This document shows positions 1 through 8,589 of a stretch of 14,815 nt of DNA, piece by piece. Below the pieces are notes generated by a model, which was given only the letters and a program-made list of their open reading frames with translations, had not been told where the DNA came from and did no database searches. The position numbers were made by a program, and so were the translations under genes. The stretch's first letter is position 1. Every line of letters begins with the position of its first letter. Where the stretch lies: assembly GCA_009783525.1 (NCBI GenBank), contig WRDG01000033.1, forward strand, positions 1 through 14,815. The letters are read 5' to 3'. The DNA is from Defluviitaleaceae bacterium (GTDB lineage Bacteria > Bacillota > Clostridia > Lachnospirales > WQUN01).

Positions 1-1857
1 GATACACGGCAGCACAGCTATGCGTTTGTTTTCCGTATAAATTACATTATATACGTCCAGCTGCAATTCTTTTGCGGTTTGCCTCGCCTCTTTTATGCGG
101 ACGGCCGCCGCCGGGCCGAGGTACGGATACATTGTGTCTTCGGTCAAAACTTTTTTCATGCGTTGCAAAATCCTGTCGTGGGTAAGCGCGCGGTCGCCCG
201 GCCAAAGGTAGCGCAGGTTCTTTTTTAACGGCTTTACAAAAACCTGCAGGCGTTTATGATCCACCCCGATTATTTCCCACATGAAACCCGCGACGGTTAT
301 TTGTTCGCCAACGTTGACGGGTTCTTCTATTTGCCCGATCTTTTGGCTTTCGTGCATGATTATCCATTCTTCTTCCGTTGGGAACACGCCGTAAAATTCA
401 AAATTGTTTACGATTTTTTCACCTTCGAGTCCGATTATCAAACCGCCGCCGTCCATTTGCTGCAGATGCTCGTCTTTAAGCATGCAGCCTATCATAAACA
501 GAACGTCATTTTCGTCCATGCGGTCAAAGGCCGGAAGCTCGCGCACGCTCTCCGCCAAAAGCCTGACCGGAATTTCGCCCGCAGAAGCCGTCACGCTGAG
601 CAGCTGGTGGAACAGCATGCTGAACGAATTCTTGAGTATCTTGGGCGGCTCGATAAACCGTTCTTCCAAATATAACTGTATGACGGCGATAATTTTCGTG
701 AGCCGCCACGGTATCTGACGCAGCTTGCTCGGAGCGGGCCCTTGATCGCCTTCCCAATCTACGAACCACATCTCCGCCGGCTCGCCGCGGCGTCCCGTGC
801 GTCCGAGCCTCTGCACGAAACTTGCGACGGAGATAGGCGCGCCAAGCTGAAACACACGCTCGAGCTTCCCTATGTCCACGCCGAGCTCCATCGTCACGTT
901 CGCGCCGATCACGACGGGACCGTCCGCAATCTTCATGTCATGCTCCGCCGTTTCGCGCAGCGTTGCGGAGATGGCGCCGTGATGCACATGGTAAATGTCC
1001 GGCGTGCCGTGCTTTTGCGCCTGGTACCTCATGCCCGCGATGGCGGCGTCCGGCTCCGGCCTTCCGTTGCCGAAAATTATCGCCTTCTTGTCTTTTGTAC
1101 GCTCGTACATGTATGCGATCGACGGGTCTTCAAACAAAACCGCGTCGTCTTCAAGCGGCGGCGCGGTAAAATGCTCCACAGACAGACGGATTTTTTGCTC
1201 GCCCGCGCCCGTTTCAGGTATTGACACGCTCCTTGAAGTGCCCGCCGCCAACCATTCGGCGGGCAGCTTATAATCGCCGAGCGTCGCGGACAGTCCAACC
1301 CTTCGGGGTTCGCTCTGCATAAACCTCCGCAAGCGTTTAAGCTGGCACAGCACCTGCAGGCCCCGCTCCGACGACATAAACGCGTGCATTTCGTCTATCA
1401 CCACAAACCGCAGGTCGCCGAATATCCTCACGAGGTCATGCACCCTGTTTATCAGCATGGCCTCCAGCGACTCCGGCGTTATCTGCAGCACGCCGCGCGG
1501 ATTTTGCAAGTACTTCGTTTTTTTGCTGCGCGGCACGTCGCCGTGCCAATGGCAAAGCGGAATTGAAGTTTCGTTTAACAAATCCGTTAATCTGTAAAAC
1601 TGATCGTTGATGAGCGCCTTCATGGGCGCGATGTACAGCACGCCCACCGACGCGGGCGGGTCGTCCTCAAGCAGCGTGAGTATCGGCAGAAACGCAGCCT
1701 CCGTTTTGCCCGAAGCCGTGCCCGAAGCCAATATCAAATGGCTGTCCGTATCTATTAAAATTTCTATTGCTCTCTCCTGTACGGGACGGAGCGTCTCCCA
1801 CCGGTTGCGGTAAATGTATTCCTGTATAAACGGCGAAAGCCGCGAGAACGCGCTCAC
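1..1857 (-). CDS. Lhr-like superfamily II DEAD/DEAH-box helicase, second copy (C-terminus beyond left edge)
   Basis: This is an ATP-dependent nucleic-acid helicase, read as 619 codons that stay open to base 1, so the C-terminus is missing. Visible motifs are motif I ASGTASGKTE (about residues 44-53), motif II DEMH (155-158), motif III SATLGD, VHHGAIS, the TMELGVDIG block and motif VI QRLGRTGRRG (349-358). A winged-helix/beta-barrel region of Lhr type follows (GLEGEK, then a GEQITVAG...W strand pattern). It is a close paralogue of the helicase just upstream; the first 85 residues align almost without gaps. The start is GTG at 1855-1857, overlapping the TGA stop of the upstream gene by four bases, with GGGGAG eight bases before it. 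No ATG fits. The Lhr-like assignment is firm; the substrate and biological role are inference from the neighbouring BrxD-like ATPase. Confidence 0.93.
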   Translation of the reverse strand, partial: MSAFSRLSPFIQEYIYRNRWETLRPVQERAIEILIDTDSHLILASGTASGKTEAAFLPILTLLEDDPPASVGVLYIAPMKALINDQFYRLTDLLNETSIPLCHWHGDVPRSKKTKYLQNPRGVLQITPESLEAMLINRVHDLVRIFGDLRFVVIDEMHAFMSSERGLQVLCQLKRLRRFMQSEPRRVGLSATLGDYKLPAEWLAAGTSRSVSIPETGAGEQKIRLSVEHFTAPPLEDDAVLFEDPSIAYMYERTKDKKAIIFGNGRPEPDAAIAGMRYQAQKHGTPDIYHVHHGAISATLRETAEHDMKIADGPVVIGANVTMELGVDIGKLERVFQLGAPISVASFVQRLGRTGRRGEPAEMWFVDWEGDQGPAPSKLRQIPWRLTKIIAVIQLYLEERFIEPPKILKNSFSMLFHQLLSVTASAGEIPVRLLAESVRELPAFDRMDENDVLFMIGCMLKDEHLQQMDGGGLIIGLEGEKIVNNFEFYGVFPTEEEWIIMHESQKIGQIEEPVNVGEQITVAGFMWEIIGVDHKRLQVFVKPLKKNLRYLWPGDRALTHDRILQRMKKVLTEDTMYPYLGPAAAVRIKEARQTAKELQLDVYNVIYTENKRIAVLPCI

Positions 1858-4154
1858 TGGCCGAGCTCCCCGCATTGCCAGCCGTCGATTTTATTTTTTA
1901 TTCTTTCGAGGTTGAAATAATCTTCGACTACGGCTTTTTTTTGCAGCTCGAACGGCACGAACGCATCAAACTTTGGCGGTTTGTATTCGTAAGCCGCCTT
2001 AAGATCCGCGAGGTCGCCGTCTGTTATGTCGCGCACGATGTCGAGCTGCCTGCCGAACAGCTCTTTTAAATCGGACAGCACATCAAAAACCGTCCCGTTG
2101 ATAATTTTTGCGGTAATAAAATAGGGCGTCCAACCTCCAACGCTTCTCGCGTCGAGGCGGCTGCCCAAATATTTTCGCATCAAATATAAAAGCGTCACGA
2201 AATCAACTGTGCCAAACCACGGCAGCACGCAAAGCGTGTAACCGCCGAGGCTCACCATTTCATAGTCCGCAAGCCCCGAATGTCTGCACAAAAATCTCGC
2301 TTCGGCGAGGCGCACCTTCGCGTTCGATTGCAAATATTGATACACCGCGTCCGTTTTTAAAACCGCGCGCATTTTTTCGAGCACGCGGTTATCTATTTTC
2401 GAGCCGCCGCCCTTCCAATATGTCCGCACCTTTCCGCACACCCTTTCGACGAAAACGATGCGCCGCTTGCTGTCGACCTCCGTCACTTCCCATGTGCGCC
2501 CCGCGAGCGTGACGCGCTCGCCGGGCGGCGGCGGATTTTCGATTTTGCCGACCGGACGCGACTCGGCAAACAGCACGTATTCATTTTCTTCGTCCGCAAA
2601 CACCGCAAGAAATTTATAATTGTTGGTTAGCTTTTCGCCTTCAAGTCCGACGATGAGCCCGCCGTCTTCCATATGCTGCAAGTGACCGTTTTCCACCAGA
2701 TAAGACAGCAGCGTGTAATAATCTTCTATCGAAATCCCGTTGAACGGTCCCATACTCAAAACCCTGCCTGCCAACGCCTCGGCGGTAATTTCGCCGTAGG
2801 CCGAAATGACGCTCATCGTTTGATGGTAAAGCAGACTCAGCGGATACTTTATTTTTAACGGCGATTCGACCCAGCGGTCTTCTATGTACAGTTGCAAAAC
2901 GCCGATCGCCTGCAACAAACGCCACGGCATTTGCTGCGGAGGCAGCGGCACGCCGGAGGGCTTTTCTTCTTTGCATAAAAACCACATCTCCGCGGGCTGC
3001 CCACGTCTGCCCGAACGCCCGAGCCTCTGCAAAAAACTCGAAACCGAATTGGGCGCGTTAAGCTGCAATATCGTTTCCAAATGCCCTATGTCGATACCCA
3101 TTTCGAGCGTGAGCGTCGCCGCTATTACTGTCGGCCCCGCTCCCGTTTTCATGTCGGACTCCGCTCCCTCGCGCAGAGCCGCGGAAATGCTTCCGTGGTG
3201 CACATGGTACACATCCGGCATGCCGCGAAGCTCCGCCATCTGCCTTAGCATTGCGATCGCCATTTCCGCGTCGTTGCGCAGGTTAACGAAGATGATGCAT
3301 TTTTTGTGCAGGCTGTGGTCGTACAGGTATTCCCAAAAGGCGGCCGCGCGGCTGTAGGTTTCGGTTTCGACCATAGGCGGCGCGCCGGCCGGCGGCGCGC
3401 CGTAAACCTCCGATGCGTGCTCCGCGCCCGCTTTTAAATACGGCGCGTCTTCCGATTCGTAAAAATGTTCGACCGCGAGGCGGATGTTTTTATGCCCCGA
3501 CCTTACCGCCGGCACCGCAACCTTTACGCCTGTGCCCGTTGCGAGCCATTCGGATGCGAGCGTGTAGTCCCCGAGCGTCGCGGACAGCCCTATCCGCCTG
3601 GGCGCGCTCCGCGTATGCCAACGCAGCCGCTCGAGCTGGCACAGCACCTGCATGCCGCGGTCCGAGCCCATGAAGTTGTGCACTTCGTCGATTATTACAA
3701 AACGCAAATCTCCAAACAGCCTTATGAGTTCCCCGCTTTTATTGAGCAGCATGTTTTCAAGCGACTCCGGAGTTATCTGCAGCACGCCGCCCGGATTGTT
3801 GAGCATCTTTTTTTTATGCGAAGGCGGCACGTCGCCGTGCCAATACCAAACCGGGACGTCCGCTTCTTTGAGCAAGTCGTTGAGCCGTATAAACTGGTCG
3901 TTAATCAACGCTTTTATAGGCGCGATGTAAAGAACAGCCACGGATTGCGGAGGGTCGTTCGTTATCTCTGTCAAAACGGGTAAAAAAGCGGCTTCGGTTT
4001 TTCCCGAAGCCGTGCCTGAAGCCAGCAGCAGATGCATATCGGAATCGAAAATTACCTTGCATGCCTCAACCTGGATCTCGCGCAGCTCGTCCCAGCCGTG
4101 CGAATATACATACTCTTGTATGAACGGCGATAGCCGCCCGAACACGCCGCTCAC
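1854..4154 (-). CDS. Lhr-like superfamily II DEAD/DEAH-box helicase, first copy
   Basis: This 766-residue ATP-dependent helicase has a complete RecA-like core. Motif I ASGTASGKTE is at 45-54, the TPESLE block near 128-133, DEVH at 156-159, SATLGD at 191-196, VHHGSIS at 318-324, TLEMGIDIG near 349-357 and QRLGRSGRRG at 376-385. Beyond about residue 400 comes an Lhr-type winged-helix and beta-barrel part (GLEGEK, GRTWEVTEVD). The length fits the Lhr core alone, well short of the roughly 1500 residues of E. coli Lhr. The start is GTG at 4152-4154. It overlaps the TGA stop of the ATPase gene as GTGA, and no Shine-Dalgarno sequence is visible, so translation is probably coupled. BrxHI of type 2 and type 6 BREX is a helicase of this general class that sits next to BrxD. 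That link is by analogy and is not proven. Confidence 0.95.
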   Translation of the reverse strand: MSGVFGRLSPFIQEYVYSHGWDELREIQVEACKVIFDSDMHLLLASGTASGKTEAAFLPVLTEITNDPPQSVAVLYIAPIKALINDQFIRLNDLLKEADVPVWYWHGDVPPSHKKKMLNNPGGVLQITPESLENMLLNKSGELIRLFGDLRFVIIDEVHNFMGSDRGMQVLCQLERLRWHTRSAPRRIGLSATLGDYTLASEWLATGTGVKVAVPAVRSGHKNIRLAVEHFYESEDAPYLKAGAEHASEVYGAPPAGAPPMVETETYSRAAAFWEYLYDHSLHKKCIIFVNLRNDAEMAIAMLRQMAELRGMPDVYHVHHGSISAALREGAESDMKTGAGPTVIAATLTLEMGIDIGHLETILQLNAPNSVSSFLQRLGRSGRRGQPAEMWFLCKEEKPSGVPLPPQQMPWRLLQAIGVLQLYIEDRWVESPLKIKYPLSLLYHQTMSVISAYGEITAEALAGRVLSMGPFNGISIEDYYTLLSYLVENGHLQHMEDGGLIVGLEGEKLTNNYKFLAVFADEENEYVLFAESRPVGKIENPPPPGERVTLAGRTWEVTEVDSKRRIVFVERVCGKVRTYWKGGGSKIDNRVLEKMRAVLKTDAVYQYLQSNAKVRLAEARFLCRHSGLADYEMVSLGGYTLCVLPWFGTVDFVTLLYLMRKYLGSRLDARSVGGWTPYFITAKIINGTVFDVLSDLKELFGRQLDIVRDITDGDLADLKAAYEYKPPKFDAFVPFELQKKAVVEDYFNLERIKNKIDGWQCGELGQ

Positions 4155-5473
4155 AGGTTGTATTCGACGGCTTCGCCGCCGTCCGCTTCATCCGGCTGCT
4201 CCGTCACCTTCTTTAAAATATCGCCGCCTATAAGCTCCTCGAAATTTTCGCCCGGGTTTTGGAAAAGCACGTTTAATATACTCGTGAAGTCGCGCAGTAC
4301 CTCGCGCGGCGTGAGCAGCTCGTCCGCGCCCAAACGGTTTGCCACCAACTGCATAAACGCGATAAGCTCCGCCTCGCCCAGCTTCTGTTCGCAGCCGTTG
4401 TGATAAGCGTGCAGCTGCGCTACGCGCTGCAGAAGCACGAACATTTCTTCGTGCGTCAGCTTTTCCAAATATATGAGAGGGCCCTGCATGTCAACGCGGC
4501 CGCCTTTTATAAAACGGCTTCCGGCAAGCCTCGTGCGCAGCGCTTCGTAGCTGAACAGTCCGCGGCGCATGTCTTCCACGAACTGCGGCGTGCCGCACAT
4601 GTATACGCCCAAACCCGAAGCCTTCCCCTGCATGGCGTCGTTGAACATGTTGAGAAGCTTTTCGTAATTGTTGTTGCGCGAAACCGTGTTGGAAATTTTA
4701 TACAGATTGACGCCTTCGTCGAGCAGGACGATCAAACCTTTGCAGCCAAGTATCCTGATAAACGCGGACAGTAGCTTTATATAGTCGAACCATGAATCGT
4801 CCGTGACGATGCTTCTGACTCCGAGCGCCGCAACCGCTTCAGACTTTACCGCGTACTCGCCCCGCAGCCACTTCATCGCGGAGCTTTTTAAATTGTCGTC
4901 GTTTAGATTAAAGCCGCGCCAATACGCCTGCAGAACCTTAGAAAAATCGTAGCCGTGCACGAACCCTTCGGTTTGCGAAATATCGAGCATAATCTTTTTT
5001 TCGACAAGCGGCGGCAGCTCGGCTTCGTCCGCTCCGCCTGCAAGCAGCGAAACCCTTATATTATCTATCCATTTTTCAAGCAGCGCGGTAAGCGCGCCGC
5101 CGTCCGGCCTCACCTTGGACGACATTGTGCGCAGCAGCTCGCGGTATGTCGCGAGCCCGCCGTTGTTTCCGCCTATCAGCTTGCGCTCCGGAGAAAGGTC
5201 CGCGTCCGCGACTATATAGCCGCGGTCCGTCGCGTACTGGCGGATTATCTGCAATAAAAAACTCTTGCCGCTTCCGTAGCGCCCTACGATAAAACGGAAC
5301 ACCGATCCGCCCTCGCCTATGTTATCTAAATCCGCCAGCAGCGTTTCGATCTCGCGCTTGCGTCCCACTGCTATATGCTCGATGCCGAGGCGCGGCGTAA
5401 CTCCGGCCGTAATCGAATTGAGCAGAGCGGCCGTGATCCTTTTTGGTATTTTCATTTCAATTGTATCGGGCAT
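4151..5473 (-). CDS. BrxC/BrxD-type (DUF2791-like) P-loop ATPase
   Basis: This 440-residue AAA/STAND-like ATPase resembles BrxD of BREX phage-defence systems. The start IPKRITAALLNS followed by IEHIAVGR is typical of the family. Walker A is GRYGSGKS at 64-71. Walker B is a hydrophobic strand ending LLDE, with Asp252-Glu253. A sensor-like strand GVYMCGTPQF lies near 289-298, and the C-terminal third is helical. It probably couples ATP hydrolysis to loading or control of the two helicases encoded directly downstream; that role is inferred from the overlapping gene order. The ATG at 5471-5473 is preceded only by a weak GAGC. A promoter (TTTACA, 17 bases, GATATT) lies just upstream, giving a short leader. 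No pglX, pglZ, brxA, brxB or brxC gene is in the window, so naming it brxD would overstate the case. ATPases of this family also occur with helicase and TerB-domain genes outside BREX. Confidence 0.88.
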   Translation of the reverse strand: MPDTIEMKIPKRITAALLNSITAGVTPRLGIEHIAVGRKREIETLLADLDNIGEGGSVFRFIVGRYGSGKSFLLQIIRQYATDRGYIVADADLSPERKLIGGNNGGLATYRELLRTMSSKVRPDGGALTALLEKWIDNIRVSLLAGGADEAELPPLVEKKIMLDISQTEGFVHGYDFSKVLQAYWRGFNLNDDNLKSSAMKWLRGEYAVKSEAVAALGVRSIVTDDSWFDYIKLLSAFIRILGCKGLIVLLDEGVNLYKISNTVSRNNNYEKLLNMFNDAMQGKASGLGVYMCGTPQFVEDMRRGLFSYEALRTRLAGSRFIKGGRVDMQGPLIYLEKLTHEEMFVLLQRVAQLHAYHNGCEQKLGEAELIAFMQLVANRLGADELLTPREVLRDFTSILNVLFQNPGENFEELIGGDILKKVTEQPDEADGGEAVEYNL

Positions 5474-5493
5474 GATTGTCAGCTCGGTTCTTG

Positions 5494-5522
5494 AATATCC
5501 ATTTATTTTTAATTTATGTAAA
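5494..5522 (-). promoter_or_regulatory. Predicted promoter of the ATPase-helicase operon
   Basis: On the minus strand, TTTACA (5517-5522) and GATATT (5494-5499) are separated by exactly 17 bases, and the ATPase ATG lies about 20 bases further on. The 70-base gap after the creatininase-family stop shows no hairpin terminator, only a direct repeat AAAAGTT. Read-through from the upstream operon is therefore also possible. The boxes match sigma-70/sigma-A consensus only partly. Confidence 0.4.
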
Positions 5523-5543
5523 GGCGAAAACTTTTGGGAACTT

Positions 5544-6263
5544 TTATTTTATCGACTCCATCAATTGGTTGAGTCTTTGCTTCATAATTTCCAAGTGGCA
5601 TTCGACGGTTCTTTTTCCGAGTTCTTTTGACGCATACAGCCTCGGATCATTTCCGCTCACCGCGAGCGGCCATTCGTTCAAATCTTTCGGCAGAAGGGTC
5701 ATGTCAACAAGATCTTCGAAATAATGCAGCATCACCGAGGTTTCGCTCACGGCCGCATGGTCCGCCATAAACAGCAGCTCCGGGTCGGGATTTTCGTGCC
5801 AGCAGTTGATAAATTTTATTCCGTATTTTTCTTCCATTTTATCTTTCAGGTTGTAAAAGCCCGCGTTTGACGGCCCGTGCCCGAAAGCGCAAAGCGCTTT
5901 AAAGCCCGTGCGGACGCACAGTTTCGCAATGTTCTCAATTATTTCCGCGAACAGCTCGTCGCTTATGCGGTAAAGGCTGCCCGGCAGTATCTGCCCGCAC
6001 GGTATGTCGCTGCCGTGAAGCTCCGCGCCGTCCACTACCTTAGCCTGCGCCGTGCCCAAAAAAAGCATCGGCAGCACCACGCCGCCAACGCTTTCCGCAA
6101 GCTCCGTAAAAAATGCGTCCGCCTGCATTCCGTCCGCGCCGAGCGGCAAATGATAGCTGTGGTATTCAAGCGTGCCGAGCGGCAGATACGCCAAAGGGCA
6201 GTCCGCTATGCGTTCCGCCAATTCGTGCGGCTTTAAATGTATAAAATGCACATTCGGTTTCAT
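5544..6263 (-). CDS. Creatininase-family metal-dependent amidohydrolase
   Basis: This 239-residue protein belongs to the creatininase superfamily, cytosolic metal-dependent hydrolases that open cyclic or linear amides. Members include creatininase, MftE and the ArfB-type formamide hydrolases. The N-terminal signature LGTLEYHSYHLPLGAD (residues 29-44) places likely metal ligands at Glu33, His35 and Asp44. The second signature, usually GHGGN, appears as GHGPSN with His129. The block DHAAVSETSVML (168-179) corresponds to the family's HAG-x-x-ETS segment. The length matches the family. The ATG follows the iorB stop by a single base, with AGAAGGG five bases before it, so it is the last gene of the OFA-iorA-iorB operon. 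The substrate cannot be told from the sequence. Context suggests an amide or formamide linked to amino-acid or aryl-oxoacid breakdown. Confidence 0.85.
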   Translation of the reverse strand: MKPNVHFIHLKPHELAERIADCPLAYLPLGTLEYHSYHLPLGADGMQADAFFTELAESVGGVVLPMLFLGTAQAKVVDGAELHGSDIPCGQILPGSLYRISDELFAEIIENIAKLCVRTGFKALCAFGHGPSNAGFYNLKDKMEEKYGIKFINCWHENPDPELLFMADHAAVSETSVMLHYFEDLVDMTLLPKDLNEWPLAVSGNDPRLYASKELGKRTVECHLEIMKQRLNQLMESIK

Positions 6264-6264
6264 G

Positions 6265-6837
6265 TCAGCCCTTCTTTCCCAATATAAAAGCTCTTTTATT
6301 TATTTCGAGAGACTGTTTGGGTACGACCGCGTCTATCGCCCGCTGCCATTTTTCGTCGTCAGGGCAAAAAAATGTTGAAGCGCGTCCGATCATCGCTATG
6401 TTGACCGCCCTGCTCGAACCGGCTTCCAGCGCCGCCGCCAGAGCGTCGAACGCTTCGACGCGCGCGCCCGCGAGCTTCATTTGCCCGACGAGATCCTCCG
6501 GGTATGCTGCCGCGCCGGTTATCACAGGCATCGGCGAAATGCGCTGCGTGTTGGTCACCATCAAACCGTCAGGCGCGAGGTAGTTTAGCCAGCGCGCGGC
6601 TTCGAGCAACTCGAACGAAACGACCATGTCCGCTCCGCCCCTGTCAATGATCGGAGAATAAACCTTGTCGCCGTAACGGACATAGCTGACGACGCTCCCG
6701 CCGCGCTGGCTCATGCCGTGCACTTCCGAAACTTTTACGTCGAAGCCCTCGTCCATAAGCAAGCGGCTTACCAAACGGGACGCGAGCAGGCTGCCCTGTC
6801 CGCCGACGCCCACGATCATCACATTTTTCGTTTTCAT
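6265..6837 (-). CDS. iorB: Indolepyruvate:ferredoxin oxidoreductase, beta subunit
   Basis: This is the small subunit (190 residues) of the oxygen-sensitive enzyme that decarboxylates indolepyruvate and other aryl 2-oxoacids to aryl-acetyl-CoA, reducing ferredoxin. It is the gamma-type domain of 2-oxoacid:ferredoxin oxidoreductases. The N-terminal GVGGQG loop is at 10-15, and the conserved SEVHGMSQRGGSV block is at 37-49. Length matches known IorB proteins. The ATG overlaps the iorA stop as ATGA (6834-6837), with GGAGG seven bases upstream, so the two subunits are translationally coupled. The protein acts in the cytosol with IorA. I see nothing unusual in it. Confidence 0.94.
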   Translation of the reverse strand: MKTKNVMIVGVGGQGSLLASRLVSRLLMDEGFDVKVSEVHGMSQRGGSVVSYVRYGDKVYSPIIDRGGADMVVSFELLEAARWLNYLAPDGLMVTNTQRISPMPVITGAAAYPEDLVGQMKLAGARVEAFDALAAALEAGSSRAVNIAMIGRASTFFCPDDEKWQRAIDAVVPKQSLEINKRAFILGKKG

Positions 6838-8582
6838 GCGTCAGCCTCCGCCCTGTTGTTTTTAAACGCCTCGAATTTGCAAAGCTGCGTGCAAACTTCG
6901 CACCCGACGCACAGCGTGGCGTCAAGTTTAATTTTTTTGCCCGCCGAAGTAAGCGCGGGGCAGCCTATCTTCATGCACATCATGCATCCCCTGCACTTGT
7001 CTTCGTCGATAAAAAGCGGCGGGTTGTTCTTTACTTTTTTTAGCAGCGCGCACGGCCTGCGCGCAATGATAACGGACGGCTCTTTAGCGGCAGTCTCTTC
7101 TTTTATTGCCGTTTCGCACGCGGCCAAGTCGTACGGGTCTGTGACCCGCACACGTTTAATGCCGAGCGAACGGCAGAGCGCTTCGAGATCGATTTTGCCT
7201 GCGGGTTCGCCCCATATGTTAATTCCCGTGCTTGGGTTTTCTTGGTGCCCGGTCATGCCGGTGGTGGAGTTGTCTAAAATTATTACCGTCGAGTCTCCGC
7301 CGTTGTACGCGATGTCTATCAGCCCCGTAACCCCGGAGTGTATGAACGTGGAGTCGCCTATCACGCAGACGCAGTTTTTTGCCGCCTCGTTCCCTTCGGC
7401 GTGCATAAAGCCGTGCAGTCCGCTTACGGATGTGCCCATGCAGAGAGACGTGTCCATTGATCTGTGCGGCGCGCCTGCGCCGAGCGTATAGCAGCCGATG
7501 TCGCCGAAAACGGTTGTCCCCAGTTTCGCGAGCGTATAAAAAACACCTCTGTGCGAACAGCCCGCGCACATGACGGGCGGCCTCACGGGCAGCGCCGCGT
7601 CAAACTCCGGGCCTTCCGCAAACGGATAGCCGAGCGCCTTTGCGACAATATTCGGCGTAAACTCGCCGCATATGGGCAGCATGTCTTTGCCGGAGCATTT
7701 TATCCCGAGGCTTTTAACGTGATTTTCTATAAACGGGTCGAGCTCCTCGACAACAATCAATTTTTTTACCTTCGATGCGAATTCGCATATCATCCGGTCC
7801 GGCATCGGATAAATGATGCCGAGTTTTAAAACGGAAACGTCCACGCCGCAAATTTCTTTTACGTAGCAGTACGAGGTTCCGGCGCAAATGATTCCGACGT
7901 CCGTCCCGCCCCATTCGATTCTGTTGAGCGGCGAAATTTCGGCGAGCGCCGCAAGTTTTTGCGTGCGCTCTTCAACAATCGGGTGCCGAAAAACCGCCGT
8001 GGACGGCATCATCACATTCTTGCCGATATTTTTTTCGTAGGGCTTGATCGGCGGCAGCACTCGCTCCCCGGCGTCGATAACGCTCTGCGAATGTGAAATG
8101 CGCGTGCAGAGCCTGACAAGAACCGGCGTGTCATATTCTTCGGACAATTCGTAAGCATATTTTGTGTACAGATAGCACTCGCTTGAATCGGACGGCTCGA
8201 GCATAGGCACCTTCGACGATACGGCGTAATGACGCGAGTCCTGCTCGTTCTGCGACGAATGCATGCCCGGGTCGTCCGCGACCGCCACTACGACGCCCGC
8301 GTTGACGCCCGTGTACGACATAGTAAACAGCGGGTCGGCCGCGACGTTCAAGCCGACGTGCTTCATGCCGGAAAAAGCACGGCGCCCGCCGAGCGACGCT
8401 CCCCATGCGGCCTCGAGCGAAACTTTTTCGTTCGGCGCCCATTCGCAGTACACGCCTTCATATTTGGCGATAGCCGCCGTAATTTCTGTTGACGGCGTGC
8501 CCGGATAACTGGACGCGAAGCAGACCCCGGCGTCGTAGAGCCCCCGCGCAACCGCCTCGTTGCCAAGCATAATCATCTTCAT
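6834..8582 (-). CDS. iorA: Indolepyruvate:ferredoxin oxidoreductase, alpha subunit
   Basis: This catalytic subunit binds thiamine diphosphate and two [4Fe-4S] clusters and oxidises aryl pyruvates in amino-acid fermentation. The pyrimidine-binding domain opens with LGNEAVARGLYDAGV and the SYPGTPSTE motif. The core carries CAGCSHRG and GDIGCYTLG, then the ThDP/Mg motif GDSTF through to LDNSTTGMTGHQENP. The C-terminus holds two cluster motifs, CRGCMMCMKIGCP and CVGCEVCTQLC. I chose ATG at 8580-8582 (582 residues), which gives MKMIMLGNEA, the usual family N-terminus. A TTG two codons earlier (8586-8588) is possible. No strong ribosome binding site is seen, only AAAGAAAG inside the end of the upstream transporter gene, so coupling to that gene is likely; its stop is seven bases away. 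Confidence 0.95.
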   Translation of the reverse strand: MKMIMLGNEAVARGLYDAGVCFASSYPGTPSTEITAAIAKYEGVYCEWAPNEKVSLEAAWGASLGGRRAFSGMKHVGLNVAADPLFTMSYTGVNAGVVVAVADDPGMHSSQNEQDSRHYAVSSKVPMLEPSDSSECYLYTKYAYELSEEYDTPVLVRLCTRISHSQSVIDAGERVLPPIKPYEKNIGKNVMMPSTAVFRHPIVEERTQKLAALAEISPLNRIEWGGTDVGIICAGTSYCYVKEICGVDVSVLKLGIIYPMPDRMICEFASKVKKLIVVEELDPFIENHVKSLGIKCSGKDMLPICGEFTPNIVAKALGYPFAEGPEFDAALPVRPPVMCAGCSHRGVFYTLAKLGTTVFGDIGCYTLGAGAPHRSMDTSLCMGTSVSGLHGFMHAEGNEAAKNCVCVIGDSTFIHSGVTGLIDIAYNGGDSTVIILDNSTTGMTGHQENPSTGINIWGEPAGKIDLEALCRSLGIKRVRVTDPYDLAACETAIKEETAAKEPSVIIARRPCALLKKVKNNPPLFIDEDKCRGCMMCMKIGCPALTSAGKKIKLDATLCVGCEVCTQLCKFEAFKNNRAEADA

Positions 8583-8589
8583 ATTCAAA

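Noticed and set aside
256..1566. Plus-strand open frames opposite the second helicase
   Set aside because: They lie antisense to a continuous minus-strand frame carrying all helicase motifs. Their products are basic, low-complexity shadow translations without family features.
1..5473. A complete BREX system
   Set aside because: Only the ATPase and helicases resemble BREX parts. The upstream neighbour is a metabolic operon, and no PglX, PglZ, BrxA, BrxB or BrxC gene is seen inside the window.
5523..5543. Terminator after the creatininase-family gene
   Set aside because: The AAAAGTT copies are direct repeats and do not form a hairpin, so no terminator is called.
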